Position numbers and translations under genes: made by a program
Notes under the pieces: generated by a model
Told to the model about the DNA's origin: nothing
Database searches by the model: none
What the model saw: only the letters and a program-made list of their open reading frames with translations
In this document: piece by piece, positions 1 through 10,360 of the stretch
Numbering within the stretch: the stretch's first letter is position 1
Layout of the letters: each line of letters opens with the position of its first letter
From: Chondrus crispus
Taxonomy: Eukaryota > Rhodophyta > Florideophyceae > Gigartinales > Gigartinaceae
Length of the DNA: 64,000 bases
Direction of reading: 5' to 3'
Assembly: GCF_000350225.1 (NCBI RefSeq)
Contig: NW_005179334.1
Span: 673,619-737,618 of the forward strand

Positions 1-586
1 GGTGAAGCGGGACACCAGCTAACGGCACCGGGCAGCGGGCCCGGGTAGCGTGGTAGAGCGGGAACGGGGAGGACGCCGGTACGCGCGAGCGGTTCGACGC
101 CTCGACGCCCCGGCGCGGTACTGGGTGACGATCCAGTACCGACGGGCGGAGGCGGAGCCGGCTCGTGGGCGTACCGCGCGCGTCCTCAACCCGCGCTCGG
201 TGCCGCTCTAAGGTAGTTAGCGAACGCTACCTTAGAATAAGCGGGAAGGCGGACCTTGACGGTCGGTGGGTGACAAGTCCGTGCTTGTCCTCCTCCACCG
301 CCGCCGGTCCGCTCCATATTTAATGTACATAATAACCTATCATAATAGTACAGTACCGATGTACTGTAGCGGTCGGTCGACACTGTAATACTGTCAGTCA
401 TCGGGGCTGACAGTACACGTGTGTGTGCGCGCTCTTCGGTCCCGCGCGTACACGTGTACACGTGCGCCCCCTGTACTCGGGGTTACACGTGGTGGTACTG
501 TAGAGCATCGAGCTCTACAGTAACCGATCCGATCCTGAGTTGATCTAATCTAAAATAAAGCCCCAGGGGGGGGGGGTTATACTACA
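1..586 (+). repeat. LTR-like repeat, copy A (left end outside window)
   Basis: GC-rich repeat also present at 2672-3374 (inverted), 18129-18702, 18703-19372 and, more diverged, 60660-61272. It ends in TTATACTACA at 577-586. Complete copies begin TGTAGTATAA, so the element has TG...CA ends like an LTR. The body carries a TTTAATGTAC-type AT patch near 320 and several hairpins, for example the pair at 485-532 built on TACTGTAGAGC/GCTCTACAGT. It abuts, and probably truncates, the ORF that follows. No reverse transcriptase or gag ORF is visible beside it, so I read it as a solo LTR. Confidence 0.7.
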
Positions 587-1676
587 ACAACAAGAATCGC
601 TTCTTTTTTGCATTTTGTGAAAACGTGGTGCATAAAGGGCTCTTCCACCGCATTTTTGTAAACTTTCTACCGGTTGGGCACACACATGAGGACATTGACC
701 GCCGATTCAGCCGAATTTCTGTCTTCATGCGGGATAGGAATACACCCTGTGTTTCGGAACTTCACAGGCACATTGTTGAAAGTCAAGGGAGAAACTCTGC
801 ATCAGTACAAAACAACATACATGCCAGCCGCGTCTCTGGTATGAACAATTTTTCAGGTGCCTGTGAAGAACAAAGTGCAGTGGCATTGAGAATCAACAAC
901 ATGCTCGCGTTCAGAAAGTTCGTCTTCGAGCGGGATGATTCCCATGAGCTCGAAGGAGGTGGTTCTCACGTTACCTGCCTGGTCGGGTATAAAATGGTGG
1001 AAAAGAGGGAATCGCTTCAGAAACTTGATAGAACCGAAGGATTCATTGGTTCTTTCCTCCGTTTTGTTCCAGATATGAGAAAAGCACCAGTCATACAAAC
1101 AAACAAGCCCTCCCAAGTTGACATCAGCGCGTATCGCAAGCGCATAAATGTGACAGAGAAAAGAATTGGATGTAGAGAAAAAGTGTTATCGCTTCTTTCT
1201 GAAATAGACTCAATGGAAAGCAAAGAGTCCGCCCCGCTGGAGTGGGACTTCCAGCATTTTGCTTCTTTTTGCGATGATTGCGGCGAACTTGAGGCATCAT
1301 ATGATGATTCGGAAAGCGAATTGGCTCTGGAAGACACGTGCTCGTATGATAAGGCAGCATGGTGACTGTGAACTGCGGGTCAAACGTGACCGAAGTGACA
1401 CCATTTTGGTTGGGAAGAATTGAACATGTTGAGAATGCAAATTGCAACAACGTCGTTTTAAATGTTCGGTGGTTCGAACTTGTACAGGGACAGAAAGGAG
1501 GAAGCTTGTGCTACACTGGGCGTTACGCCCCCATGAAACAAAACGATCAATCACAGAGTGATATACCCTCAGCGGCAGTTCTCGTTTACTTTCCAGACTT
1601 GAAAACGACCGGTAAGATCCCCGATGTTGTCCAGCGCCTTACCAGGGAATCGCTAGACCCATTTGGAGAAGGTTGA
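587..1676 (+). pseudogene. Truncated transposon-type ORF with GHTHEDID motif
   Basis: The reading frame is already open where LTR copy A ends and runs to 1365. It includes NNKNRFF followed by FLPVGHTHEDIDRRFSR (about 650-715). From memory this signature belongs to a family in eukaryotic transposon-like genes (catalogued as DUF7869), whose acidic and His residues look like a nuclease-type active site. The frame closes at 1365. A second frame overlapping it by a few bases (1359-1676) supplies what looks like the C-terminal part (FWLGRIEHVE... then VRWFELVQG, BAH/Tudor-like in flavour). The homologous protein should be continuous, so this implies one frameshift. The N-terminal half is missing, removed by the LTR insertion or deletion. 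There is no credible ATG. It is a dead fragment of a mobile element; the biochemical role is unproven. Confidence 0.6.
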
Positions 1677-2146
1677 AGACCCTCTTCCAGTTTGATGAAG
1701 GTTGTGCGGCGGCGGCATTTCATGTTTGGGTTGGGGGGGGGATGGGTGCCAGGGGGATACGAAGGGGGGCGGAATGGGTGAGGGTGGAGGTTTCTTTTTT
1801 TTCGTTTCGACAGGACAGAGGGAGGAGGTGGTGACGTGGTGGGACGGAGGAGCACGCTTGGGGAATGGCTGGAAGGGGTCAAGCTGCACGCCGGCGCACA
1901 TCTCAACGAAGTCGTGCAGCATGCCCTTTTGGAGGAGCCTGCATGCTCTTCACATAACACGCTCCCCGCGCTCACGAGCAAGTAGAGCCTATTAATTGCG
2001 AGCGGGGTCTCTTGGACGCGCTCGTGCAGCTCGTGGATGGGGGCGCCTCGGCGCGCGCTCTCCATGACGTAATGCTGTGTGGGGCTGTGCGTTTGCTCAG
2101 TACACGGCACCGTACACGCCCCAAAAATAAACGAATTCAGGGGAAA
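1677..2146. other. Gene-free stretch, purine-rich
   Basis: The part from 1725 to 1850 is strongly G-rich on the + strand (several G6-G8 runs, then a T-run at 1795). From 1990 to 2100 there is a short GC-rich stretch. ORFs here are low-complexity and on both strands. I see no gene, RNA or element boundary. Confidence 0.5.
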
Positions 2147-2619
2147 ATGTTTTTCGACGTAGGGAATGGGAAATTCGTACCCAGTACCGTAGTCACCTTT
2201 TATAAGAAGCCGAAGCCGCGCAAAATCGTAGAGCTTTCCGATGGCGTCTTTATCGCTCTCTACGAGGAGGACACCTTTGTCTCAGATTTGAAGAACAACT
2301 CGCGACTCTTGCTCACGGCTTCGGATGACCAGTTGCTGAACACCAATGACTTAGACTCTGGACATGCTGCAAAGACATGTCGGGGGCATGAAGGGTTGGT
2401 TCTGAGTGCGGCCGGGTCAGATGATTCGGAGTTTATTGTGAGCGGGGGAGTGATAGGACTGTCAATATTTGGGATCGGCGGATGGGGGAAACTTTGTATA
2501 TCTGTAAGGGACACCGAGGTTCGGTTTGGAGAACGACGTTTGAAATGAAGGGGATGAAGACAGTAGCGGTTTATGATGATGGGTCTATTAGCGCTATAGA
2601 TTGCAGCGGCAAGGTTTGA
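2147..2619 (+). pseudogene. WD40-repeat protein fragment with frameshift
   Basis: From the ATG at 2147 the frame gives a beta-propeller-like protein: LLLTASDD, then a GH dipeptide, then CRGHEGLVLSAAGSDD and FIVSGG, i.e. GH...D repeats of the WD40 class. In the G-rich run near 2441-2449 the reading shifts by one base. The next frame continues the propeller (SDRTVNIWD, then CKGHRGSVW) and ends at 2619 with a stop. The original frame instead runs to 2548 with no family resemblance. Two to three blades are visible against the usual seven, so this is a fragment or a decayed copy. The G run could also hide a sequencing indel. Function cannot be assigned; WD40 propellers generally act as interaction platforms. 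Confidence 0.6.
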
Positions 2620-2671
2620 TCAAACCGAAATTCAGAGGCACGGAAGGAAGTGAGGTGAACCTCGAGCACCG

Positions 2672-3374
2672 TGTAGTATAACCTCCCCCTGGGGGCTTTT
2701 TAGTTAGATTGGATCAACAACAGGATCCCCTACTGTAGAGCTCGACGCTCTACAGTACAACCACGCGTGTCCACGTGTACACCACGGGGACAACGGACAC
2801 GCGCATACACGTGCACACGTGTACCACGCGCGAACGAAGCGCGCACGCACCACGGGTAATACGTGTACTGTCAGCCTCGACATAGCTGACAGTATTACAG
2901 TGCAGGTCGACCTGCACTACAGTAGCCCACTACAGTACCTCGGTACTGTAGTGTTATGATAGATTGTTTTGTATACTAAATATGGAGCGGACCGACGGCG
3001 GCGGAGGGGGACAAGCACGGACTTGTCACCCACCGACCGTCAAGGTCCGACTCCCCGCTTATTCTAACCGCGCGCCTTCGCCTTCGCGCGCGTTAGACGA
3101 CACCGAGCGCGGGTAGAGGACGCGCGACGCACGCCCACGAGCCGGATCCGCCTCCGCCCGTCGGTACTGGATCGTTACCCAGTACCGCACTGGGGCGTCG
3201 AGGCGTCGATCGGCTCGCGCGTGCGCGCGTCCTCCCCGATCCCGCTCTACCACGCTACCCGGGCCCGTGCTCCGGTTCCGTAGCGGGTGTCCGTCTTCCC
3301 TTGTCTTCTCCCGCTCGAGGGTCTCCGCAAGAACTGAGTATACACCCCTCTCCGTTGGGGGTGTTTATACTACA
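2672..3374 (-). repeat. Complete solo LTR-like element, copy B
   Basis: The 703-bp element begins TGTAGTATAA (2672-2681) and ends TTATACTACA (3365-3374), so its 10-bp ends are perfect inverted repeats with TG...CA termini. It is bounded by an exact 5-bp direct repeat CACCG (2667-2671 and 3375-3379), the target-site duplication expected of an LTR retrotransposon integrase. It lies inverted relative to copy A. Because it has its own duplication it is an independent insertion, not one arm of a larger inverted-repeat element. The internal hairpins match those of the other copies, for example GTGCAGGTCGACCTGCAC near 2905. Confidence 0.8.
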
Positions 3375-3379
3375 CACCG

Positions 3380-4190
3380 AACGCGGAGTTGAACATAACA
3401 AAGCTGGGAAGCCAATGTGTACTAAGATGTCGGGATGTGTCGACTAGACGATTCAACTTTAGTGTACAACCCAGTGGAGAAGGTGGCAAAGGGCAAGGTG
3501 AGGAGATGGGCTTAAGGAACTAGCATGCTAATAAATGAGAAAGTGGTATGACGCCTCTTTCGTAGAAGAAAGCGCGATGTACAAGAGTGTTGTACAAATA
3601 CAGAAAAGTATACAGGTAGACCAGGTAGAGCGAGAACCGAAAAAGGAGGGCATGAGGGTGGCGTCTTGGTGTGAACAAAATTGCGAAAGAAATGTGCGCA
3701 GTACCGGCTTGGCGAGCAGGTACTCCTCGACGAGGACTTCGTCGAGCTGCAGCGAGTCGAGCTCGTCCTGCAGGCCGAGGACCGCGGCTCAGACATGAGC
3801 GAGCGGCCCGGGGCAGAGTCCATGAAGTCGACCTCGGAGAAGTTGCGCGACTGGATGCGGCGGCGGGAGCCGTCGGGGGCCACTTCACCCCCTGCAGGGG
3901 GGTGAAGAGGCGATGGTTGGGGCCGAGAGGTGCAAGGGGCGGGAGGTGAGAGGGTAAAGAGGCGGTGGTAAGATGCGGGAAATGTGTGGGCGGGTGGAAC
4001 GGGGAGAAGCGGGATCTTTTTGTTCAATGCGGGGCAGGGATGGGTGACGGCGCCCGCGGGACGGTGGTGCGGGTGTAAGTGCGCAGCATGACGGAGGGGT
4101 CGGAGCGGGGAGCAGCTGAAAAAGAACACAAACGACAGTTTTGCTGTTCGACATGGCGAAATCGCGCGGAACGAGACGACGAGAGTAGCG
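3380..4190. other. Gene-free stretch
   Basis: GC-rich low-complexity DNA. A long minus-strand frame (to 3512) runs through it but encodes Ser/Pro/Arg-rich sequence of low complexity that looks like a by-product of composition. I see no domain, RNA gene or repeat boundary. Confidence 0.45.
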
Positions 4191-4642
4191 CTAAACTCTT
4201 TCCGGCGAGTATTGATAAATATGTTCCTTAGCGAGAGGTTGAGTGTGATCGCCGGTGAGCGCGTCGTCCGGGTGGGGTGGCGAGACAGCAGGAGGAAGGG
4301 GGATAGTCTTAGTATGGACAGCTGGACTCTTGTCCATGTTGGAGCGCTCTGGGGGCAGCACACAGCACCAGACACAAGCGAGGATAGTGATGATGGCAGA
4401 GCCAGTAGCAATAGAGATGACTGCGATGGCGAGTTTGCGGAGCAACGTACTGGGCGGATGGGAAGGGAGGGGGCCAGCGCCGGGACCACCCGGTCCATTG
4501 CCCCCAGCTGGTCCTGGGGGTGGGGTGCTGTTGTCAGGTGCAGTTGTTGGTGAAGCTTGAAGGGCTGCTTCTGGCTTTGGACAACCGAGAATGTGAGAAG
4601 GAAGACGAAGATGAGAAGGACGAAACGAATGGAGACCGCCAT
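4191..4642 (-). pseudogene. Possible type I membrane protein, frame-broken
   Basis: On the minus strand an ATG at 4642 starts a convincing signal peptide (MAVSIRFVLLIFVFLLTFSVV). A one-base shift near 4582 then leads into a Pro/Gly-rich stretch (about 35 residues), a transmembrane helix (AIAVISIATGSAIITILACV, about 4350-4440) followed by CC, and a roughly 50-residue polar Pro-rich tail ending at 4191. The combined topology (signal peptide, short ectodomain, single TM, cytosolic tail) is coherent. Without a shift the signal peptide runs into a low-complexity frame to 3512. The break may be a sequencing indel, a missed tiny splice or real decay. No family recognised. Confidence 0.35.
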
Positions 4643-5357
4643 GGTGGGCTCACACGACGAAACGGGAGATTCCCCTGCTCTGAGAGGCACCTCGTACCAG
4701 TGGACTTGCGAAAAGCAGGGGCTAAGAGTACAGCATCTGGGCGTGCTGGGGGCCCGTTCTGGAACCGCCGTGGGACTACAACAAATGACGAAGCCCAGCC
4801 AAAAGCGGAAGTCCAGATCATATTTGCCGAGTACGTGGGCAATGAAAGACGTCTCTTTCAAGCCTACATGGGATCGTCTGCGATCTGGCCATCGTGCGGA
4901 AGTGAAAACCAGTTCATATGACCCACTGTTCTCTACAATCTCAAGTGTCCCTATAGTTGCCAATAGGCAACTTTTTCTGGATGGCTCTCACCATTCTCTT
5001 TTCTTCACAAAATCCTGGGCCAACATTTGTGACACATTTCATCGTCATGGAGATATAGTAAACATTTTTCTAAAAGCCGCACCCGCACCTCGCAAAAGAA
5101 CTACAATGGATATCAACGAGTACAATTCTTTTTTGGGGAGCCAGTCGGTTACACGGAAAGGCGATTCCGAATTTTGTGTATGGGCAGCGATATTGAACAC
5201 ACATCTTTTGCATGCAGGTGCGGTCGGCGCGAACTCTAACACTTCAAATGAGAGCTTCGAATTACAGTGCATATCGAGTACTGAAAACTCCACACTTTGA
5301 AGTTCCGGTGACATATTTTCACTTGTTTCAGTAAGTGTTTCTACATCTTACAGATGT
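4643..5357. other. Gene-free stretch before TNP2-like ORF
   Basis: ORFs on both strands, none with a recognisable domain. The last part may hold degenerate N-terminal sequence of the TNP2-like transposase that follows, but I cannot align it. Confidence 0.35.
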
Positions 5358-7234
5358 GTGATAGTGCACCGGTTCGGTGGATTGTGCGATAAAGGCAGCC
5401 ATGTTGAGCAGGTCTGGATTCCATTGCACAATGATTCAAGCGGGAATCAATCCTGCGACTATCAAAAGACGGGTAAACAGGTTGTTAGGGAACTTACCTG
5501 TACGGAATGCATCGAGACGGTAAAGCGGAATGGTGCTGACAGCACGGAAGCAAGCGCCTCAGAATTGGTAGATCTATCACTTCCACAGGACAGGCCATTT
5601 ATCAATTCAGGTGGAGGAGGCGCGCAAGAATCTTCCAGTTGTCCTTGCAAGTTTTCAGATGGCGTTATCCTCGAGGATGGTCAACGTTTTTTTCGTGTAC
5701 AGGGTTCTGTTGTATTCCGACGGTTTCTCTCAGTATAGGGATTGGCAAGGATCTGCCGGAGGTGTTTATATGTTACCACTTAATTTACTTCCCGAACATT
5801 GCACATCCCGCAAGGCAGTAAGACTTTTGGGACTCACACCGCCAGGCGTTAGCACAAGTCAAGTGCTCCGTATGATCGCAGACGACCTCCAAAAAGCGGC
5901 AACTAGCGGCATAAAGACAACTGACGGTGCCAGACACCCCATCACAGTTTTCGTTCAGGTCGTGGCATACATAGGTGATTTCTTGGAGATCGCTCATGTC
6001 TCGGATTTACTTGGCCATAATGCAGACGCTGCTTGTCATCTCTGTGTTTTTCGTAAGCAAAAACTCGACCAGCAACATTCGTGTCACGGGTACACAACAG
6101 TTGTGTACCCGTGACACGAATGTTGCGGGTAAGCAGTTACTGCCCTAAACAGTACAGATTCTTCAAGTTTCCGATCAGGACCGAGAACAGTTGCCATACG
6201 TGATGAGATAGGCTCTGCGGAAAAAAGCCGTCAACTAAACTACCTCGGGATGGAACCGCGATTATCAAAGAAGGTTACAGAGAGCCCGTTGCTCTTGTTC
6301 TACGACAAATTTGGGCTGGCCGGATCAAACGGACAGATGCCAGTAGCAAGTTGTGGACATCAGCTGTTTGACTCCACGTTCGACCCACATCGCTCAGTTC
6401 TGGTCGCACCAGACCATTTGCTTGCTGGAAATGCTATTAATATATTGACAACCTGATTTCTGCTTTTGCCTTCGAAAAATGATGTTGTTCACATTGATGC
6501 AAAAATTTGTGATGCACTTCGGAGCAATTCGTTAATCACGGAGAATAAAATATTCGACTTCAAGAGCAAGAAGCTCTACTCCACGTCCATCTCTGGTTCC
6601 TTTTGCATCCTCTTGGTCGCAAGCAAGATTTTTCAAGATCGATGTCACCAGCTATCTTTGCAGGTCTCTCCTTCTCAGCGGCCTACTGGAGCGGATTCCA
6701 ATCCATGCAACATCCTTCGACGGGCCATACAGGCTTTGGGAATGTATCAGGATCTGGTGTCCAAAACTTATTGGTATCCAACGCTCCATGTGAATGGCCA
6801 CAATGCTGTAGCTTTGTTCAACAGTGGGGAAGGCTTCGACCTCATTCTTAGACAGCGGGAAATGTCACGTGTTTATGTGGATACGTGTGACAAGCTTTGT
6901 GGAGTTTCAGAGATCGCAAAAATGAAGCTAGACAAGCCGAATCCTCACAGACTAATCGAGCTTTATGCTCATTCTGTACCAGCGAAGGGACACGTGCGAC
7001 ACTTCGCAGAGCTAGTTCTTGAATTCGCTCACCAGCCACTCAATCGTGGGGTGCGAGATCCAATAGCCGGAATCCTCAGATTCAGGCTGTAATGCGCGCC
7101 TTAGCCGACGATTGGCAAGATAGGTTTTCCGCATTCGCGAGTCAACGACGAGTCCTTTCCGTAAGAGACTTCGAGATTAATATGAAGCATTTTTATCAAT
7201 GGTACGGTCCCGTCGTCGTCTTTACCAAAGCATG
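5358..7234 (+). pseudogene. TNP2-like transposase (CACTA/EnSpm type), degenerate
   Basis: The frame starting near 5680 reads LLYSDGF..., then YMLPLNLLPE, LTPPGVS and GDFLEIAHVSDLLGHNADAA, ending in CHLC. This is the order seen in the TNP2 catalytic region of CACTA/EnSpm transposases (DG, the LPLN block, then a C-x2-C). The same frame resumes after stops at about 6112 and 6136, giving SGPRTVAIRDEIG, SPLLLFYDKF, NGQMPV and APDHLLAGN (6170-6440). It runs on to 7092, then shifts once and continues to about 7234 (ALADDWQDRF). An upstream frame (5358-5738) may hold the N-terminal zone. There are therefore at least two stops and two shifts. The transposase is expected to cut and paste its own element; here it is inactive. 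The long palindrome at 6072-6126 introduces the first stops. Confidence 0.6.
6072..6126. repeat. Perfect 55-bp palindrome (27-bp arms)
   Basis: The left arm 6072-6098 begins GCAACATTCG and ends TACACAAC. One A (6099) separates it from an exact reverse complement (6100-6126). It lies inside the TNP2-like frame, and the right arm brings in the stop codons, so it looks like a fold-back duplication of the coding sequence on the left arm. Confidence 0.9.
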
Positions 7235-7997
7235 AATTTTTCACCGTGCCTAATCCCATGGATATACTTATCGAGCACATTGTAAAACGTTGCTTTGAAG
7301 TAAGCTGACAGAAGGCTCCGCCAAAGGAAAACTTACATGGTCCTTGTCTCGCTGTCAGCCTGTTTCAGAGCACTAGGTGAACTACAGGTCTCTACTGAAC
7401 ACCTCGGCTTTGAATCAATATGGCAACCGCGAGGTAATCTTTTTATGTCGCGAGACGTTTCAAGAAGACGATGAAAGTCGCCACTTGTTTTCTTCGTTCT
7501 GCGCCTCACGATTTTTTGGAAAGGGATGATGCTGTCCAGGCCATAATACACAAACGTAGGACCAATGACGGGCTTTTAAACCAGCCATTAGTTTATGAGA
7601 TGCGTCAATAACCGGACGATTATCACGTTGCTGTTTTCGCTGTCGAATAATTGCTGCTTTGGAAAGATACGCCCACGACTGGGCTCGAAGTAGAGAGAGG
7701 TCCGTTCGCTGTTGTGCGAAGTTGTACTCGGTTTGGGGGTGATACGCTCAAGGTCGCAAGTGGCTCCCTGCCGCTGCTCTCACATCTAAATGAAAGTGTC
7801 GGACGGGTGAGTTTGATACATGCTTGTTCAACATCCACTGAAATTGTGTCTTGTATGCTTAACGAAACTCTTGTTAAGCAAAGCACAACGAGAGTTTGCT
7901 CGGCGGCGGTCGATTCCATTACATAACGAAACAGATAGGTTATCCACCTCGCATGGGATGAGAAGCATGTACACTGCAGCTCTCATTCATTCGAAGT
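7235..7997. other. Unassigned stretch between converging transposon ORFs
   Basis: Lies between the plus-strand TNP2-like ORF and the minus-strand unknown ORF. Only short frames on both strands, with no motif. It is probably internal spacer of the same decayed element. Confidence 0.35.
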
Positions 7998-9704
7998 TTA
8001 TTGAGAAGGCCATACACTCCTCCTTAGCATTTCTTGCGTGATGGCCACTCGGACCTCGCCAACGACTTGTTTGCTGCGCACAACGAGTGCAGGCCACGCC
8101 AATTTGAGATTGCCGAGAACTTCATTCCGGCCACGAGCTGCCTTGGCCAGACGCCTAGAATTTTGTGTGGAGAGTCGAGACCAGCGAAGCGAAAATGCAT
8201 AATCAGTAGCAGAGTACATGTCTTCATCTTCTCCTGTCACAACACCCGACTCAGATATCGCTATATTCATCGACACACGGTTTCTCTGCAGTCTGCTCAC
8301 ATACACTGAATTGCGATAATCGAACCGCCTGTTCTCTCTCCGAAGTACATCGAAGGCTCCATTAGGGAGTGTTTTATGGAGGCTTCCTGCCAGTCTAAAA
8401 ATGAAAGGGTACTTACTGTCTTCGTTCTCAGCTAAAGTACCTCCCAAAAGTCGCAATTCGGAGTCTTCAGCCAGCGCAGCCCCGTTGATCTTCCTACCCT
8501 TCGCCACCAGGGCAAGTAATTCTGATTGAACACAGAGGCGTATACATTGAGATACATCGTGCAAAGAATCAAACAAAAGTAGTGAATCTTGCAGACCCTG
8601 AGATGGAGACTGTGTTTCACAAAAGTTTGGTTCAAACGTAAGCACGCGGACAACGTGACCGAATTACCGTAGCAATCTTGGCAAAATCGGACAGGCTGCA
8701 GTTTGCATCAACACGAAGCAGAGACGTAAAGCACATGCCAACAAAACGCCCATTGCCTTTCTTAACATCAGAAATAGCAGATCGTGTGGGGGGGAATGAA
8801 AGAGGTTTATGACAGCGATGGACCATTTTGTGTCTCAAGTAGCTGAAAACACGTTCAGCAGCGCGGTCGCTTTCACTTTCATTCCCAATTATTCGAGAAT
8901 TGCGCTCTGCGCACTCACAAGCCTCTGCAACTCGCCCCTTTTAAGTTCCAAATTGGCAATTCTGGCACAAGTGTGCTGTATTGGGCATCTAGATCCTCGG
9001 GATTTTTGGGGGGTGTCATGAATCACATGGAAGGACGGTTCGTTCGTATTGGGTGTAAAGTCGGGATCGGAGAGGGAACCTTCCTCGACTGTTTCGGAGA
9101 CGGATTCGTAATCGCTCTCCGACGCAAGTGGCTTCTTTTGGCTGCTCCGCCATGCCTGACGGGCCATGTTCTCACACCCTTTGCCTATATGTGACAGCTT
9201 GCGTCCCATGAAACGAGCGCGCATTTTTGTTTCGACAATTCCGTGTCCCTCTTCGTAACATAAATTTCCTAAAACAGTGCCGTTGACAAGCTCAGTACTC
9301 GTGACTCGAGCTTTCCACCATATCGTTTTCGATATCTTCTGACCCTTTCTGCGCCTTTTCCCGATACAAAAGTCAAGCAACCATTTAACCTCAATTTCTT
9401 CCCCGGTACTTACGGGTTTCATGATTGCAACCAGGCGGAGATAGAACTGGTAAACAGTCAGATGTCGCAAGGCACTGTATTTCACGCAGTAGAGCGATGC
9501 GATCAGGCGTAGTAAGCCCGGAGGGCCAATATTCAATTTCAGGAAGCCCTGACGGAAGCTGAAACTCAAGAAGAGTAATATTGGTGCGTAGGGCCTGGCG
9601 AGGAGATCGCGAAGTGCCCTTGCTATGGTTGGATTAAAGTTTAGGTATAATTGAGTTCGGAAAATCAGAAGTATTCCCGTATGAATTCTCCTGCGCGCGG
9701 GCAT
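7998..9704 (-). pseudogene. Unknown degenerate ORF, possible second CACTA gene
   Basis: Three minus-strand frames join end to end if one-base shifts are allowed near 8900 and 8650: 9704-8889, about 8895-8632, and 8645-7998. Together they would give a protein of about 560 residues. Near 9110-9180 there is an acidic Ser/Glu-rich segment (ESDYESVSETVEEGSLSD), followed by a short Cys/basic stretch. I recognise no domain. Its position, converging on the TNP2-like ORF, resembles the second gene of some CACTA-like elements, but this is inference. The 9704 end has no firm start codon context, and the element's terminal repeats were not found. Confidence 0.35.
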
Positions 9705-10048
9705 GCATTGTCATTGTTGTGATGGTAGAGCGATTCCAGAACGAAAAATTAAAATGCAGGCACGATCACTGCTTCGGACCGCTGCGACAATGATTTGTCA
9801 TTGTACTTGACAAATGATGCGTGCTAAAGAACGATGTTCTCCATCTCATTTTTATAACACAAGAGCGCTGCCCAGCAATGAATAGGTAGATTGAGGCCAA
9901 CAAAGCCTGTTTCTGGATGAATAATTTCTCTCAAAATATTCGCTCAATAAAATGCCTGCTCTGGAATAATAATATTTATTGATTTCGGAGTAAGTGACCC
10001 CGTAGTGGACTGATGAGGCGGCTAAGGCGGCCTGAATGTCAGACAGGT
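9705..10048. other. Gene-free stretch
   Basis: AT-rich DNA. Short inverted repeat around TTGTCATTG/CAATGATTTGTCATTG (9705-9805). No gene seen. Confidence 0.4.
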
Positions 10049-10360
10049 TCATGGTTTGGCCAAGCGGATGCAGGCAGTACTCTGAACTGTTGTTGTTTGC
10101 AAGAAGGTCAACAAGAGACCTGCCTTCTCGACGGAATAGGCCCTGGCGGAGGAACCCCTCGGACATGGGAAAACGTTTTTCCATTGTGGTGGGAGAAGCT
10201 GAGTACGAGACCCTGATGGAGGGATCCCACGCCAACAGGAAAAGAAGTCGTTTGCGGTGGCGGGGCAGCTCTTTGCGCAGAGAAAGTCATTTCCAGTCAC
10301 TGTGAGGGATATGACCAGTATGAGAACGGCCATAATAGTTGCTATAATGAGGGGCGTCAT
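10049..10360 (-). CDS. Candidate small secreted protein with imperfect repeats
   Basis: The ATG at 10360 begins a strong hydrophobic signal sequence or anchor (PLIIATIMAVLILVISLTV), followed by about 80 mostly polar residues to a stop at 10049. The DNA after the signal contains three diverged repeats of about 40 to 70 bp. In their best frames these read FSAQRAAPPPQTT, FSCWRGIPPSGSR and FSHVRGVPPPGPIPS, but repeats 1 and 3 fall in a different frame from repeat 2. Either the gene has frameshifts or the frame resemblance is accidental. Pro/Gly-rich repeats behind a signal peptide suggest a secreted peptide precursor or small wall protein. No family is assigned. Confidence 0.25.
   Translation of the reverse strand: MTPLIIATIMAVLILVISLTVTGNDFLCAKSCPATANDFFSCWRGIPPSGSRTQLLPPQWKNVFPCPRGSSARAYSVEKAGLLLTFLQTTTVQSTACIRLAKP

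Noticed and set aside
1..3374. LTR copies A and B as terminal inverted repeats of one large DNA transposon
   Set aside because: Copy B has its own target duplication (CACCG) and its own inverted ends, so it is a separate insertion.
3512..4963. 483-codon minus-strand ORF as a real gene
   Set aside because: It starts with TTG and most of it is low-complexity Ser/Pro/Arg sequence. Only the internal signal peptide is credible, and a different frame continues it better.
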